DNA from: Rathayibacter tritici
Lineage (GTDB): Bacteria; Actinomycetota; Actinomycetes; Actinomycetales; Microbacteriaceae
NCBI RefSeq assembly: GCF_002932875.1
Contig: NZ_PSWS01000048.1
Location: forward strand, 114,763-178,762
Reading direction: 5' to 3'
DNA: 64,000 nucleotides
The translations under genes and the position numbers were made by a program. Below, one piece after another: positions 28,996 to 37,731 of this stretch. The notes beneath the pieces are model-generated. The model ran no database searches. It saw only the letters and a list, made by a program, of their open reading frames with translations, and was not told the DNA's origin. The stretch's first letter is position 1. The number at the start of each line of letters is the position of its first letter.

Positions 28996-29961
28996 ATGGC
29001 ATGGCTGGTCACCGGGGGAGCCGGGTATATCGGGGCACATGTGGTGCGCGCGTTCTCGGAGCAGGGGATCGACCCCGTCGTGCTCGATGACCTCTCCTCG
29101 GGGCACGCGTCGTTCGTGCCCGAGGGGATCCCGTTCCACCGGGGCTCGATCCTCGACGACGCGCTGCTCGATCGCGTTGTCGCCGAGCACGACATCGAGG
29201 GCGTCGTGCACGTTGCGGGGTTCAAGTACGCCGGAGTGTCGGTTCAGCGCCCGCTGCACACCTACGAGCAGAACGTCACCGGTACGATGCGCGTGCTCGC
29301 GGCGATGCAGCGCGCCGGAGTCTCCTCGATCGTGTTCTCCTCCAGCGCGGCCGTCTACGGCGCGGTCGACGTCGAGATCGTCACCGAGGACACTCCGAAA
29401 AGACCGGAGTCGCCCTACGGCGAGTCGAAGCTGATCGGCGAGTGGCTGCTCGCTGACGCCGGGCGTGCGCACGACGTGCGGCACGCCTCGCTGCGCTACT
29501 TCAACGTCGTCGGCTCCGGTTACCCCGACGTCTACGACACCAGCCCGCACAATCTGTTCCCGCTCGTATTCGAGGCGTTGCTGGCCGGGCGCACGCCGCG
29601 GATCAACGGCGATGACTACCCGACCCCGGACGGCACCTGCGTGCGCGACTACATCCACGTCGCCGACCTCGCCCTCGCCCACGTCGCCGCGGCTCGACGT
29701 CTGGCGGCGGGCGAGCCGATCGACCCGGTCTACAACCTGGGCAGCGGATCCGGCGCCTCCGTCGGCGAGATCATGCGGGCGATCGCGGACAGCACGGGTA
29801 TCGCGTTCACTCCCGAGGTGGTCCCGCGTCGGCCGGGCGATCCCCCTCGGATCGTTGCGTCCGGGGAGACGGCGGCGCGCGATCTGGGCTGGGAGATGCG
29901 GCACACCGTGGCCGAGATGGTTGAAAGCGCTTGGCGCGCGCGGAGTGCCGCGACGGCGTGA
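28996..29961 (+). CDS. galE: UDP-glucose 4-epimerase
   Basis: 321 residues from the ATG at 28996, with GAGGA 7 bases upstream; a TAGGGT -10-like box lies at 28943-28948. Interconverts UDP-glucose and UDP-galactose with bound NAD. Motifs: VTGGAGYIGAHVVRAF, HVAGFKYAGVSVQRPLHTYEQN, SSSAAVYG, the catalytic SPYGESKLIGEW, LRYFNVVGSGYPD, and CVRDYIHVADLALAH. Length is slightly short of the 335-340 usual. It would provide galactose for the glycopolymer. Confidence 0.93.
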   Translation: MAWLVTGGAGYIGAHVVRAFSEQGIDPVVLDDLSSGHASFVPEGIPFHRGSILDDALLDRVVAEHDIEGVVHVAGFKYAGVSVQRPLHTYEQNVTGTMRVLAAMQRAGVSSIVFSSSAAVYGAVDVEIVTEDTPKRPESPYGESKLIGEWLLADAGRAHDVRHASLRYFNVVGSGYPDVYDTSPHNLFPLVFEALLAGRTPRINGDDYPTPDGTCVRDYIHVADLALAHVAAARRLAAGEPIDPVYNLGSGSGASVGEIMRAIADSTGIAFTPEVVPRRPGDPPRIVASGETAARDLGWEMRHTVAEMVESAWRARSAATA

Positions 29962-29977
29962 GCGGAGTTCACCTTCG

Positions 29978-30024
29978 CGACACGCCGGTGTGTCGTAAAC
30001 CCTCCACGGCGGGTTGAGGGTTTA
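29978..30024. repeat. Two adjacent inverted repeats between galE and the WhiB gene
   Basis: CGACAC (29978-29983) pairs with GTGTCG (29990-29995). Directly after it TAAACCCTC (29996-30004) pairs with GAGGGTTTA (30016-30024) around an 11-base loop. The first may end galE transcription; the second is AT-containing at its base and lies 11 bases before the -35 box of the WhiB promoter, so it could also be an operator. Confidence 0.7.
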
Positions 30025-30035
30025 TGGTCCGCGAC

Positions 30036-30064
30036 TTGACCTGAGCGAATGACACCGCTGTAAT
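30036..30064 (+). promoter_or_regulatory. Promoter of the WhiB2-type gene
   Basis: TTGACC (30036-30041) and TGTAAT (30059-30064) are separated by 17 bases; each matches five of six consensus bases of the housekeeping sigma factor. Predicted transcription start is near 30071, giving a 5' leader of about 60 bases. It is the best full promoter in the window. Confidence 0.7.
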
Positions 30065-30131
30065 TACCTAGGCAGTGGCTCCGCGAGGGGCGGCTTCCGT
30101 TCATCAGTTCGCAGGCGGGGTAGGAGACGGC

Positions 30132-30464
30132 ATGACGCTTCCGGAACAGCACTCCGGAGTCCCCGAGGACTGGTTCGTCGACCCCGTGCGCCTGGGCGTT
30201 CCCGGGGTCAGGCCCGGCATCGACACCGAGCTCGAGGCGCCGGGGGGCGCGCTGTCCTGGCAGGTCGACTCGCTCTGCGCGCAGACCGACCCCGAGGCGT
30301 TCTTCCCCGAGAAGGGCGGCTCGACCCGCGACGCGAAGAAGATCTGCACCTCGTGCGAGGTGCGGGCGCAGTGCCTCGAGTACGCGCTCGAGAACGACGA
30401 GCGGTTCGGCATCTGGGGCGGCCTCTCCGAGCGCGAGCGCCGGAAGCTGCGCCGTCGCGCCTGA
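30132..30464 (+). CDS. whiB2: WhiB-family iron-sulfur regulator, WhiB2/WhmD type
   Basis: 110 residues from the ATG at 30132, preceded by AGGAG. Four cysteines (49, 72, 75, 81) form the C-x22-C-x2-C-x5-C pattern that binds a 4Fe-4S cluster; the GIWGG turn and basic C-terminal tail follow. Sequence around the cluster (AQTDPEAFFPEKGGSTR) matches the WhiB2/WhmD group, which controls septation and cell division genes in mycobacteria and Streptomyces. The 40-residue N-terminal extension is usual for that group. Neighbouring genes fit the conserved WhiB2 locus. Confidence 0.9.
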   Translation: MTLPEQHSGVPEDWFVDPVRLGVPGVRPGIDTELEAPGGALSWQVDSLCAQTDPEAFFPEKGGSTRDAKKICTSCEVRAQCLEYALENDERFGIWGGLSERERRKLRRRA

Positions 30465-30520
30465 ACTGTCGCGCCCGAACCGCCGCGCCCTCACCATCGC
30501 GTCCGAACCGTCGGGCGTAC

Positions 30521-30548
30521 GTCATCGCGTCTGTGTCATCGCGTCTGC
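30521..30548. repeat. 14-bp direct repeat, two copies
   Basis: GTCATCGCGTCTGT (30521-30534) is followed at once by GTCATCGCGTCTGC (30535-30548); a related ACCATCGCGTCCGA lies at 30493-30506. They sit in the 205-base gap before the membrane glycosyltransferase gene, otherwise without recognised content except the -10 box. Confidence 0.6.
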
Positions 30549-30655
30549 GCCAGCGTGGTTCTGCCACCGCGCCTGAGTCGCCCCTCGTCGAGGCGCGTTC
30601 CGAGCGCCGACCGGCGGGGCGGCGAGCCGCAGGCGGGCGGCACGGCGGCATCGCT

Positions 30656-30661
30656 TAGGGT
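30656..30661 (+). promoter_or_regulatory. -10 element (TAGGGT) of a probable leaderless promoter
   Basis: TAGGGT ends 8 bases before the ATG of the 955-residue glycosyltransferase gene and no ribosome-binding site lies between them. Confidence 0.55.
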
Positions 30662-30669
30662 GGTCCGCG

Positions 30670-33537
30670 ATGTATCCACGAGTCACCGCCGTCCTCGTCG
30701 CGCGTAACGGCGCGGCCTATTTGGAACGAACCCTCGCGGCACTGCGGGCACAGACCCGCCTGCCCGACGCGACGGTGTTCGTCGACGGCGCCTCGAAGGA
30801 CTCCACCGGTGAGCTCCTCGCCTCCTGGGGGCCGACACAGCTCGTCCAGGTGGCCGAGAACCTCCCGTTCGGCCAGGCGGTGGCGCGCGCGGTTCGGGTG
30901 ATGCAGCCCCCGGCCGGCGATGACGAGTGGCTGTGGCTGCTCGCCCAGGACTCCGCCCCCGAGCCCGGTGCCCTCGCCGCCCTGCTCGGAGCCGTCGAGG
31001 TCGCTCCCTCCGTCGCCGTCGCCGGGCCGAAGATCATGGACTGGACGCGCTCCGGCTACATCCGCAGCTACGGCGAGTCGGTCACCAAGCACGGCACCAC
31101 GGTCCACCTCGTCGAGGACGAACTCGACCAGGGTCAGCACGATTCCACCCCCGACATCCTGGCGGTCGCCGCCGGCGGCATGCTCGTGCGCCACTCCCTC
31201 TGGGAGGAGCTCGGCGGCTTCGACCCCGGCCTGCCGGTCGTAGACGACGCACTCGACTTCTCGATCCGGACCCGCCTGGCCGGGCACCGCGTCAGCCGCG
31301 TGCCCGACGCCCGCGTCACCACCGCCCGGATCGGCCTGCAGCGTCCCGACGGCCGCCGCATCGACAGTGGGGAGCGGCGCCGTGCGCGCCAGCACCGCAC
31401 CGCGCAGTTGCACCGCCGGCTCGCCTACGCTCCCGTCGCATTCCTGCTGCTGCACTGGCTCTCGCTCGTTCCGCTGGCCGTCGGTCGCGCGGTCGTGCGC
31501 CTGCTGCGCAAGCAGCCGGGATTGGTCGGCGGTGAGCTGCTCGCCTCCCTCGTCGTCGCCTTCGGTGGCACGAAGGTCTTCCGGGCTCGCACGGTGCTGC
31601 GCTCGTCGAAGAACGTGGGCTGGAAGGCGATCGCTCCGCTGCGCATCCCGCTCGACGTGGTGCGGCAGCTGCGCTCGGTGCGCCACGATGCGGTGCGCGT
31701 TCAGGCCGGGCGGGGGCGCCACCCCCTGCACTTCTTCCAGGGCGGAGGAGTGTGGGTCGTCCTCGTCGCCGCGCTCGCGGGCCTGGTGATCTATGCGCGG
31801 CTCCTGCCCGCTACCGCGCTCAGCGGCGGAGGGCTCCTGACACTCTCGCCGACCGTCGGCGAACTCTGGCGCAACGCGGCTTACGGCTGGCGCGACCTCG
31901 GCCCCGGATTCATCGGAGCCGCCGATCCCTTCACGGCCGTCCTCGCCGTGCTGGGCTCGCTGACCTTCTGGTCACCGAGCTACGCGATGGTGCTGCTCTA
32001 TCTCGTCGCGCTGCCCGCCGCGGCGATGGGCGCCTGGCTGATGATCGCGCGACTGACTCCGCGCGCCATCGCCCGTGCCGCCGGAGCCCTCGTCTACGTC
32101 CTCGCTCCCGCCTTCTTCGCGGCGCAGGCCGACGGGCGTCCCGCGCCGCTGCTGGTGCACGTGCTGCTGCCGTGGCTCTTCTTCGCCGGCTTCGGCGCGT
32201 ACCGCTCGTGGTCCGCCTCCGCGTCCGCGTCGATCCTGGCTGCCGCCGTCGTCGCCTGTGCGCCGGTGCTCGCCGTGCCGCTCCTGGTGATCTGGCTCGT
32301 GGTCGTCGCCACGTCCGGCCGTCGGATCGGACGCTTCCTCGGCCTGCCGATCCCTGCGGCCGTCCTGCTCTTCCCGCTGGTGCTGGCCCGAGCCCCCCGC
32401 GGCGACTGGCTCGCGATCCTCGCCGATCCGGGCGTGCCGCTGCCGTCGGCGCAGTCCGACCTCGTCGCGCTGCTGGCCGGATCCCCATCCGGGCTGCCCG
32501 CGGGCTGGCTCGCGTTCCTCGGCGGGTTGGGGGTCGACGCCTCCGCCGCCGGGTTGGTGACCGCTGCGCTCGCCGTCCCGCTGATTGTCGCGGCACTGGC
32601 CGCTCTGCTGCTCCCGAACAACCTCGCGGCGCTCGGCGGAGTCGGCGTTGCCGCGAGCGGCCTGGTGACGGCCTCGCTCGCCCAGGGCGTCCAGGTCGCC
32701 ACCACGGGCTCCGAGACGGTGTCCGTGTGGAGCGGGACCGGCCTCAGTCTTTACTGGCTCGGTCTGGTGATCGGCGCCTCGCTCTCGATCGCCGCGATCC
32801 GCTCGGTCCGCGTCGTTCCGGCGCTCGTCGTGACCGCTGCGGTCGCCGCTCTCGTCGGCCCGCTCGCGGTCGCTTTCCCGGCGGGTACCGGCACCTCGGT
32901 GTCGACGACCTCGGACCGCTCGCTCCCCGCGTATGTTGCCGCCGAGGCGCAGAACGACCCGAGGGTGGGCACTATCGTGCTCGTCCCGCAGGCCGACGGG
33001 GGAGTCCTCGCGCGCCTGGAGCGCGGGGCAGGCGCAACACTCGACCAGCAGTCCACCCTCGCGAGCACCGGCGCAGAGCGCACCGATGCCATCGACGAGC
33101 TGGCCGGCAACCTCGTTTCGCGCACGGGCTACGACGTCCCTGCCGCCCTTGCGCAGCTCGGCGTGCGGTTCGTCGTGCTGACCCAACCCGCCGGTACGCA
33201 GGTCGGCGACGCCGCGGCGGCCGTCCGGGCGCGCGCCGCCGTCTCCCTCGACGGCAATGCGGCCTTCTCGGCCATCGGCGACACCCGCTACGGGCTGCTC
33301 TGGACGGCCGTCGACGCCGGGGCGACTCGCACCGAGGCGGCTCCGTCGGGCGTCGTCGGGCCCTTCGGGATCGCCTACACGATCGCCCTGCTCCTCGTCT
33401 TCGTCGTCGCCCTGCTGCTGGCGGTGCCCACCGGTCTCTCGCTCGAGCGCGGCCGCTCCAGCGCCGCTGTCGCCGGGATCGACGACGAGCCGGGCGAAGC
33501 CACCGGCCAGTTCGACGACGGGAACGACGATGTCTGA
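30670..33537 (+). CDS. Family 2 glycosyltransferase fused to a large membrane domain
   Basis: 955 residues. Residues 1-260 form a GT2 domain (VTAVLVARNGAAYLERTL, FVDGASKDST, LAQDSAPEPG in the metal-site position, GGFDPGLPVVDDALDFSIR). From about 355 there are many transmembrane helices, then an extracytoplasmic segment and a last helix near 900. Proteins of this layout next to WhiB2 are conserved in actinobacteria, but their product is not established to my knowledge. It overlaps the DUF5719 gene by 8 bases, so the two products probably act together at the envelope. Confidence 0.82.
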   Translation: MYPRVTAVLVARNGAAYLERTLAALRAQTRLPDATVFVDGASKDSTGELLASWGPTQLVQVAENLPFGQAVARAVRVMQPPAGDDEWLWLLAQDSAPEPGALAALLGAVEVAPSVAVAGPKIMDWTRSGYIRSYGESVTKHGTTVHLVEDELDQGQHDSTPDILAVAAGGMLVRHSLWEELGGFDPGLPVVDDALDFSIRTRLAGHRVSRVPDARVTTARIGLQRPDGRRIDSGERRRARQHRTAQLHRRLAYAPVAFLLLHWLSLVPLAVGRAVVRLLRKQPGLVGGELLASLVVAFGGTKVFRARTVLRSSKNVGWKAIAPLRIPLDVVRQLRSVRHDAVRVQAGRGRHPLHFFQGGGVWVVLVAALAGLVIYARLLPATALSGGGLLTLSPTVGELWRNAAYGWRDLGPGFIGAADPFTAVLAVLGSLTFWSPSYAMVLLYLVALPAAAMGAWLMIARLTPRAIARAAGALVYVLAPAFFAAQADGRPAPLLVHVLLPWLFFAGFGAYRSWSASASASILAAAVVACAPVLAVPLLVIWLVVVATSGRRIGRFLGLPIPAAVLLFPLVLARAPRGDWLAILADPGVPLPSAQSDLVALLAGSPSGLPAGWLAFLGGLGVDASAAGLVTAALAVPLIVAALAALLLPNNLAALGGVGVAASGLVTASLAQGVQVATTGSETVSVWSGTGLSLYWLGLVIGASLSIAAIRSVRVVPALVVTAAVAALVGPLAVAFPAGTGTSVSTTSDRSLPAYVAAEAQNDPRVGTIVLVPQADGGVLARLERGAGATLDQQSTLASTGAERTDAIDELAGNLVSRTGYDVPAALAQLGVRFVVLTQPAGTQVGDAAAAVRARAAVSLDGNAAFSAIGDTRYGLLWTAVDAGATRTEAAPSGVVGPFGIAYTIALLLVFVVALLLAVPTGLSLERGRSSAAVAGIDDEPGEATGQFDDGNDDV

Positions 33538-35032
33538 CCCGGCCGATCAGGAGAAGCAGATGCCCGAGTCCTCCGCCCGCCGCTCCCGCGCCGAGCGCCG
33601 AGCCGGCCGTGCCGCCGCAGCGACACCGCAGCCCGCCCCCTCGGCCGCGCACCGGCGCCGCACCGCCCTGCGCAGTGTCGTCGGAGTCGCCGGAGTCGTC
33701 ATCGCTGCCGCCGCCGTGGCCGTGCCCCAGCTCGTCCCGACGCCCCTGGCCTCCCGGGCTGCCCAGGGGGTGGTCGTGTCCCCGGTCGCCGCCGACGCCT
33801 CGCTCGTCTGCGGAGGCGACCTGATCGACGCGAGCGAGCCGGAGCAGTTGCGCGCCCTGGACGGCTCGACGACCGCGCTCTGGCCCGACGGCTCGACCTC
33901 TGGCTCGAGCGTCCTCGGCGAAAACGACATCGCCGCCCCGAGCACGGGCATCACCGGCGTCCAGGTTCCCGCCGACTCCGCGCCCACCCCCGGCGGGGCG
34001 AGCGTCCAGGTCATCGCCACAGCCACGCTCTCGGGGCTCTCTGCCCGCGCCTGCGCCGAACCCTCCGCCGACAGCTGGCTCGTCGCCGGCTCGACCGACG
34101 TCGGACGCACCTCCGTGCTGATCCTGGCGAACCCGAGCGCGGTCGCGGCGACCGTGGACCTCACCCTCTTCGGTGAGAACGGCAGGATTCAGGCCACCGG
34201 AGCCACGGGCATCGTCGTCCCGGCCGGCGCCGTCCGCGCCCTCCCGCTCGCGGGACTCGCCCCCGGAGTCGTCCAACCCGTCGTGCATGTGACCGCGCGC
34301 GGCGGCGAGGTGGCCGCCAGTATGCAGAGCAGCGCCATCTCCGGGCTCACCCCCGAGGGTGTCGAGACCACCGGCCCCTCCGCCGGCCCGGACACGCTCG
34401 CCGTGATCGCCGGCCTCGAGATCACCTCACCGCCTACCCAGACCGCGAGCGACGACGGCAGCGGAGGGGCGGGCACCCCGGTGCTGCGCATCCTGACCCC
34501 CGGCGACGCCGACAGCACCGTCTCGGTCGAGGTGACGAACGCGGATCCGAGCGGCTCCGGCACTTCCACCCAGGTCGTCGTCCCGGCAGGGCTGGTCGGC
34601 GAGGTCCCGCTCACGGGCCTAGCGGACGGCTCCTACCGCGTGGTGTTGCGCGCCGACCAGCCGATTGTGGCGGCGGGGCGGACGACGTCCACCGGCCCCG
34701 CAGGGACCGACTTCGCCTGGTTCGCCTCCGGCTCCTCGATGACCAGGCCCTTTGGGATCGCAAACACGGGCGAGGGCGGCGCGCGGCTGCACCTCATCAA
34801 CGGCAGCGATTCGACCGCCTCGGTCGTGATCGCGGGGGCGAGCGGCTCGCGGACGCTGGAGCTCGGTCCGTTCGGGGCCCTCGCGACTCCGCTCGGCACG
34901 GACTCCGTCGTCGTCACCAGCACGCAACCGGTGCAGGCGTCGGTCTCGATCGCGGGCGACGGGAAGATCGCCTCCTACGCGGTCGTGCCGCCGGGGCCGC
35001 TGTCGTCGCCGATCACCGTGTATTCGCACTGA
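33530..35032 (+). CDS. DUF5719-family secreted or membrane-anchored protein
   Basis: 500 residues from the ATG at 33530, overlapping the upstream stop. About 45 charged residues, rich in Arg and Ala, precede one transmembrane helix (VVGVAGVVIAAAAVAVP); the rest is extracytoplasmic, rich in Ser, Thr, Ala and Gly and made of beta-strand repeats such as NPSAVAATVDLTLFGENG. This matches the actinobacterial DUF5719 family found beside WhiB2-linked glycosyltransferases. Function unknown; an envelope role with its partner glycosyltransferase is inference. Confidence 0.78.
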   Translation: MSDPADQEKQMPESSARRSRAERRAGRAAAATPQPAPSAAHRRRTALRSVVGVAGVVIAAAAVAVPQLVPTPLASRAAQGVVVSPVAADASLVCGGDLIDASEPEQLRALDGSTTALWPDGSTSGSSVLGENDIAAPSTGITGVQVPADSAPTPGGASVQVIATATLSGLSARACAEPSADSWLVAGSTDVGRTSVLILANPSAVAATVDLTLFGENGRIQATGATGIVVPAGAVRALPLAGLAPGVVQPVVHVTARGGEVAASMQSSAISGLTPEGVETTGPSAGPDTLAVIAGLEITSPPTQTASDDGSGGAGTPVLRILTPGDADSTVSVEVTNADPSGSGTSTQVVVPAGLVGEVPLTGLADGSYRVVLRADQPIVAAGRTTSTGPAGTDFAWFASGSSMTRPFGIANTGEGGARLHLINGSDSTASVVIAGASGSRTLELGPFGALATPLGTDSVVVTSTQPVQASVSIAGDGKIASYAVVPPGPLSSPITVYSH

Positions 35033-35102
35033 TCCGCCTGCCTGGGCTGGTCTGCCTGCTGGCACGGGTCAGCCTGGGCACTGGGCCGTGCGGGGCGGCG
35101 TC

Positions 35103-35561
35103 TCAGGGGTGGCGGTAGCGGTCCGGGGAGATGTCCCACGGATCGCGACCGAGCAGCTCGGCAACGGCGCGGAACACGTAGCTCTCGATCAGCATCCGCT
35201 GGTGCCACTCGTCGCGCCGATGCAGTTTCGCGAGGCGCTCGATCGGGACGCGGTACAGCGTGATGCTGCGTGCAGCGTGATCGACGCGCCAGCGCGCGAT
35301 GCCGGTGCCCCGGAGGAGGTCGGGGTCGACGTCGGGGGTCGCGGCGACGCCGACGCGGATTCCGGCGAGCTCCTCCGGCCAGCTGCCGCGGAGGTAGTCG
35401 ATCGCCGAGCCGATCGTCACCTCGAAGAAATCGGTGCGCGTCTGGAGCGGTGGCAAGTGCGGCCCCGTGATCGGGCCGCGCGCCCCACGGCCGTGCCGGT
35501 CGCGGGAACCGCCGCGCGACTCGCTCGTCGAGCGAGCGGCGGAACGGCGAGCGCGGGGCAT
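35103..35561 (-). CDS. Zincin-fold metallopeptidase-family protein lacking HExxH
   Basis: 152 residues. The position (after DUF5719, beside DUF3499) and segments FEVTIGSAIDYL and GIRVGVAATPD match the small zincin-like family annotated as metallopeptidase (Rv3259-like). The place where HExxH would lie reads LIESYVFRAVAELLG, so zinc ligands are missing. An N-terminal 35-residue Arg/Ser-rich tail is probably disordered. Peptidase activity is therefore unlikely unless another site is used. It is divergent from the DUF3499 gene. Confidence 0.78.
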   Translation of the reverse strand: MPRARRSAARSTSESRGGSRDRHGRGARGPITGPHLPPLQTRTDFFEVTIGSAIDYLRGSWPEELAGIRVGVAATPDVDPDLLRGTGIARWRVDHAARSITLYRVPIERLAKLHRRDEWHQRMLIESYVFRAVAELLGRDPWDISPDRYRHP

Positions 35562-35577
35562 ACCTCCAGCCTATTGC

Positions 35578-35583
35578 TACTGT
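35578..35583 (+). promoter_or_regulatory. -10 element (TACTGT) of a probable leaderless promoter
   Basis: TACTGT ends 8 bases before the ATG of the DUF3499 gene. GGGCGGCG between them gives no well-spaced ribosome-binding site. Confidence 0.5.
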
Positions 35584-35591
35584 GGGCGGCG

Positions 35592-35798
35592 ATGACCGGA
35601 CGGCACTGCTCGCGGACGGGCTGCCGCGCGGAGGCCGTCGTCACGCTGACCTACGACTACCGCGACTCGCTGGTGGCGGTCGGGCCGCTCAGTCCTGCGC
35701 CTGACCCGCACGGCTACGACCTCTGCGCCGAGCACGATCGGCGGCTGCTCGTGCCGCGCGGCTGGCGGAGCGTCCGCTACGGTCCGACACCTCCGTAG
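35592..35798 (+). CDS. DUF3499-family small protein
   Basis: 68 residues. It has the family core: CSRTGCRAEAVVTLTYDYRDS, the VGPLS stretch, YDLCAEH and LLVPRGW near the end. Two Cys pairs with a His (CSRTGC and C-A-E-H) could bind a metal. Family members I recall are longer, so this one seems to keep only the core. Function is unknown; the gene is usually between the zincin-like gene and phosphomannomutase in related genomes, and here an RDD gene follows instead. Confidence 0.82.
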   Translation: MTGRHCSRTGCRAEAVVTLTYDYRDSLVAVGPLSPAPDPHGYDLCAEHDRRLLVPRGWRSVRYGPTPP

Positions 35799-35816
35799 GA
35801 GCCGACCGGGCGGCGT

Positions 35817-36656
35817 TCACGGGCGCTCGGGGAAGCCGCGCGGGGTGCTGGAGAGCACCGGAGCCAGCCGCTCGAGGCGCTGGTCGGCGAGGTGCAGCGC
35901 CCGCTCCTCCCGAGCTCGGCGGAGGGCGGCGACGGCGAGGAGGAGGTCTTCGGCGGGCGCGGCGGGCAGCGGAGAGACGTGGGCTGCGGTCTCGTCCGCC
36001 AGCGCGGCGGCCAGCTGCGAGCGTGAGGGCTCGGTCATCCCGTGGCGCTGACGGAGGAACTGCGCCAGGCGGCGCGCCAGGGCGTCGGGGAGGCGCGCGG
36101 TGTCGGCGGTGACCGCCCAGCCCCGCAGTGGCTCCGGGACCTCAACGACCAGCGGCTGAACCCGGGGTACGCGCTCGAGCTGGCTGTGCGTGCCGGCGAG
36201 GACATCGCCGAGGCGGCGCGAGCGGCGGGAGAGCAGGCCGACGACGGCGGCCAGGCCGCCGACGGTCATCACACTGTCGAGCACGCCGGTGAGACCGCGC
36301 ACCAGTGCGTGCCGGAAGCCGATCGACCCGCCGTCGTCGCGGACCACGCGGGCACCGACGGCCAGCTTGCCGAGCGAGCGTCCGCGGCTGGCAGTCTCGA
36401 CGGTGACGGGCACGATCACCACGGCGACGACCAGCGCCACGATCGCGACGGCGGCCGACGCGGCCGGGTCCAGCCCGCCGTCGCCCGAGAGAACGGTGAC
36501 CACGAGGAACAAGCCGAGCGCGAGCAGGAACTCCGCGACGAGATCGATGATCGCGCCGACCGCACGGAGGACGAAGGAGGTGACCGGCACCTCCAGCGCG
36601 ATCGCCTCGCCCGTGACCAGGTCGGCGTCGTCGAACTCGCTGCGCTGCTCCTCCAC
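35817..36656 (-). CDS. RDD-family membrane protein
   Basis: 279 residues from a GTG at 36656; GGGAGGAG is 5 bases upstream. The RDD domain occupies residues 20-160: FVLRAVGAIIDLVAEFLLALG carries the Arg and Asp of the motif, a second helix follows (AVAIVALVVAVVIVP), then RGRSLGKLAVGARVV and FRHALVRGLTG. The C-terminal 110 residues are cytoplasmic and helical. RDD proteins are poorly known; some are ion exchangers. It is divergent from the SpoIIM-like gene, as is common in actinobacteria. Confidence 0.87.
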   Translation of the reverse strand: MEEQRSEFDDADLVTGEAIALEVPVTSFVLRAVGAIIDLVAEFLLALGLFLVVTVLSGDGGLDPAASAAVAIVALVVAVVIVPVTVETASRGRSLGKLAVGARVVRDDGGSIGFRHALVRGLTGVLDSVMTVGGLAAVVGLLSRRSRRLGDVLAGTHSQLERVPRVQPLVVEVPEPLRGWAVTADTARLPDALARRLAQFLRQRHGMTEPSRSQLAAALADETAAHVSPLPAAPAEDLLLAVAALRRAREERALHLADQRLERLAPVLSSTPRGFPERP

Positions 36657-36697
36657 GGTGCTCCTCCCGGATGCTCGGCCTCGGCGGCATGCCTGGC

Positions 36698-36703
36698 TAT
36701 CCT
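36698..36703 (+). promoter_or_regulatory. -10 element (TATCCT) of a probable leaderless promoter
   Basis: TATCCT ends 8 bases before the ATG of the SpoIIM-like gene. AGGAG directly touches the ATG, too close to serve as a ribosome-binding site. Confidence 0.5.
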
Positions 36704-36711
36704 GTCAGGAG

Positions 36712-37707
36712 ATGGACATCGACGCTCTCTCGGCCGCGCGCGCTGCGCAGTGGACCCGCCTGGACGAACTCTCGCGCCGGCGCCGACTGAGCGGAGCCGA
36801 GGCGGACGAGCTGATCGAGCGCTATCAGGCCGCGTCCGCGGATCTCGCCGCGATCTCCGCCACCGCCGGATCGACGGCCGTCGGCGCGAGACTGGCCGTC
36901 TCGCTCTCGCGGGCACGGGGGCGGCTGACCGGGACCCGCGCGGAGCCGCTGGCCGCTGTCTCCCGCTTCGTCGTCCTGTCCCTCCCGGCGGCGCTGTATC
37001 GGCTCCGCTGGCTGACGCTCACCGTGGCCCTGGCGACCGCGGTGGTGGCGACGCTGTATGCGGTCTGGATCCTCGGCGACCCGCGCGTGCTCGCGGCGCT
37101 CGGTGACGACGAGGAGCTGCGGCGCTTTGCCCGCGGCGACTTCATCGACTACTACTCCGAGAACCCGGCCGCGTCATTCGCCGGCCAGGTGTGGACCAAC
37201 AACGCCTGGATCGCGGCACAGTGCGTGGCTTTCGGGATCGTCGGCGTCTACGTGCCGTACATCCTGCTGCAGAATGCGCAGAACCTCGGCACCTCGATCG
37301 CGGTGATGTTCCACGTGGGCGAGGGCGACACCTTCTTCCTCTACATCGCGCCGCACGGGCAGCTCGAGCTGACGGCCGTGTTCGTTGCGGCGGCGGCGGG
37401 CCTGCGGATCTTCTGGGCCTGGATCGCTCCGGGACCGCGCACCCGCGGGCAGGCGCTCGCCGAGGACGCGCGCAGTCTGTTCACGGTCGCGATCGGCCTG
37501 GTCTTCGTGCTGGGGGTCTCAGGCGTGATCGAGGGTTTCGTCACTCCCGCGCCGTGGCCCTGGTGGCTGAAGATCGGGATCGGCTCGCTCGCGCTGGGCG
37601 CTTTCCTGGTCTACATGGTCGTCGTCGGGGGCCGGGCCGCCCGGGCGGGCGAGACGGGCGACCTCGACCGCTTCGAGGCCGGGTCGCGGAGCATCGCGGC
37701 CGGCTGA
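36712..37707 (+). CDS. Stage II sporulation protein M (SpoIIM/DUF95)-like membrane protein
   Basis: 331 residues. An N-terminal helical cytoplasmic part of about 95 residues (WTRLDELSRRRRLSGAEADEL) precedes five or six transmembrane helices; NNAWIAAQCVAFG and the GQLELTAVFVAAAAGLRI segment are characteristic. Non-sporulating actinobacteria keep this protein beside RDD, DUF58 and MoxR genes, as here; its role there is unknown but is thought to concern the envelope. Convergent with the DUF58 gene, 24 bases away. Confidence 0.88.
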   Translation: MDIDALSAARAAQWTRLDELSRRRRLSGAEADELIERYQAASADLAAISATAGSTAVGARLAVSLSRARGRLTGTRAEPLAAVSRFVVLSLPAALYRLRWLTLTVALATAVVATLYAVWILGDPRVLAALGDDEELRRFARGDFIDYYSENPAASFAGQVWTNNAWIAAQCVAFGIVGVYVPYILLQNAQNLGTSIAVMFHVGEGDTFFLYIAPHGQLELTAVFVAAAAGLRIFWAWIAPGPRTRGQALAEDARSLFTVAIGLVFVLGVSGVIEGFVTPAPWPWWLKIGIGSLALGAFLVYMVVVGGRAARAGETGDLDRFEAGSRSIAAG

Positions 37708-37731
37708 CCACGGCGGAGCGACCTCGGTGTG

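Noticed and set aside
29940-30130. tRNA or small RNA gene suggested by the hairpins
   Set aside because: The stems do not form a cloverleaf and no anticodon arm or T-loop sequence is visible.
31752-33824. A 690-codon plus-strand frame inside the membrane glycosyltransferase gene
   Set aside because: Arg/Pro/Ala-rich low-complexity translation typical of a GC-rich shadow frame; the overlapping frame has clear GT2 motifs and helices.
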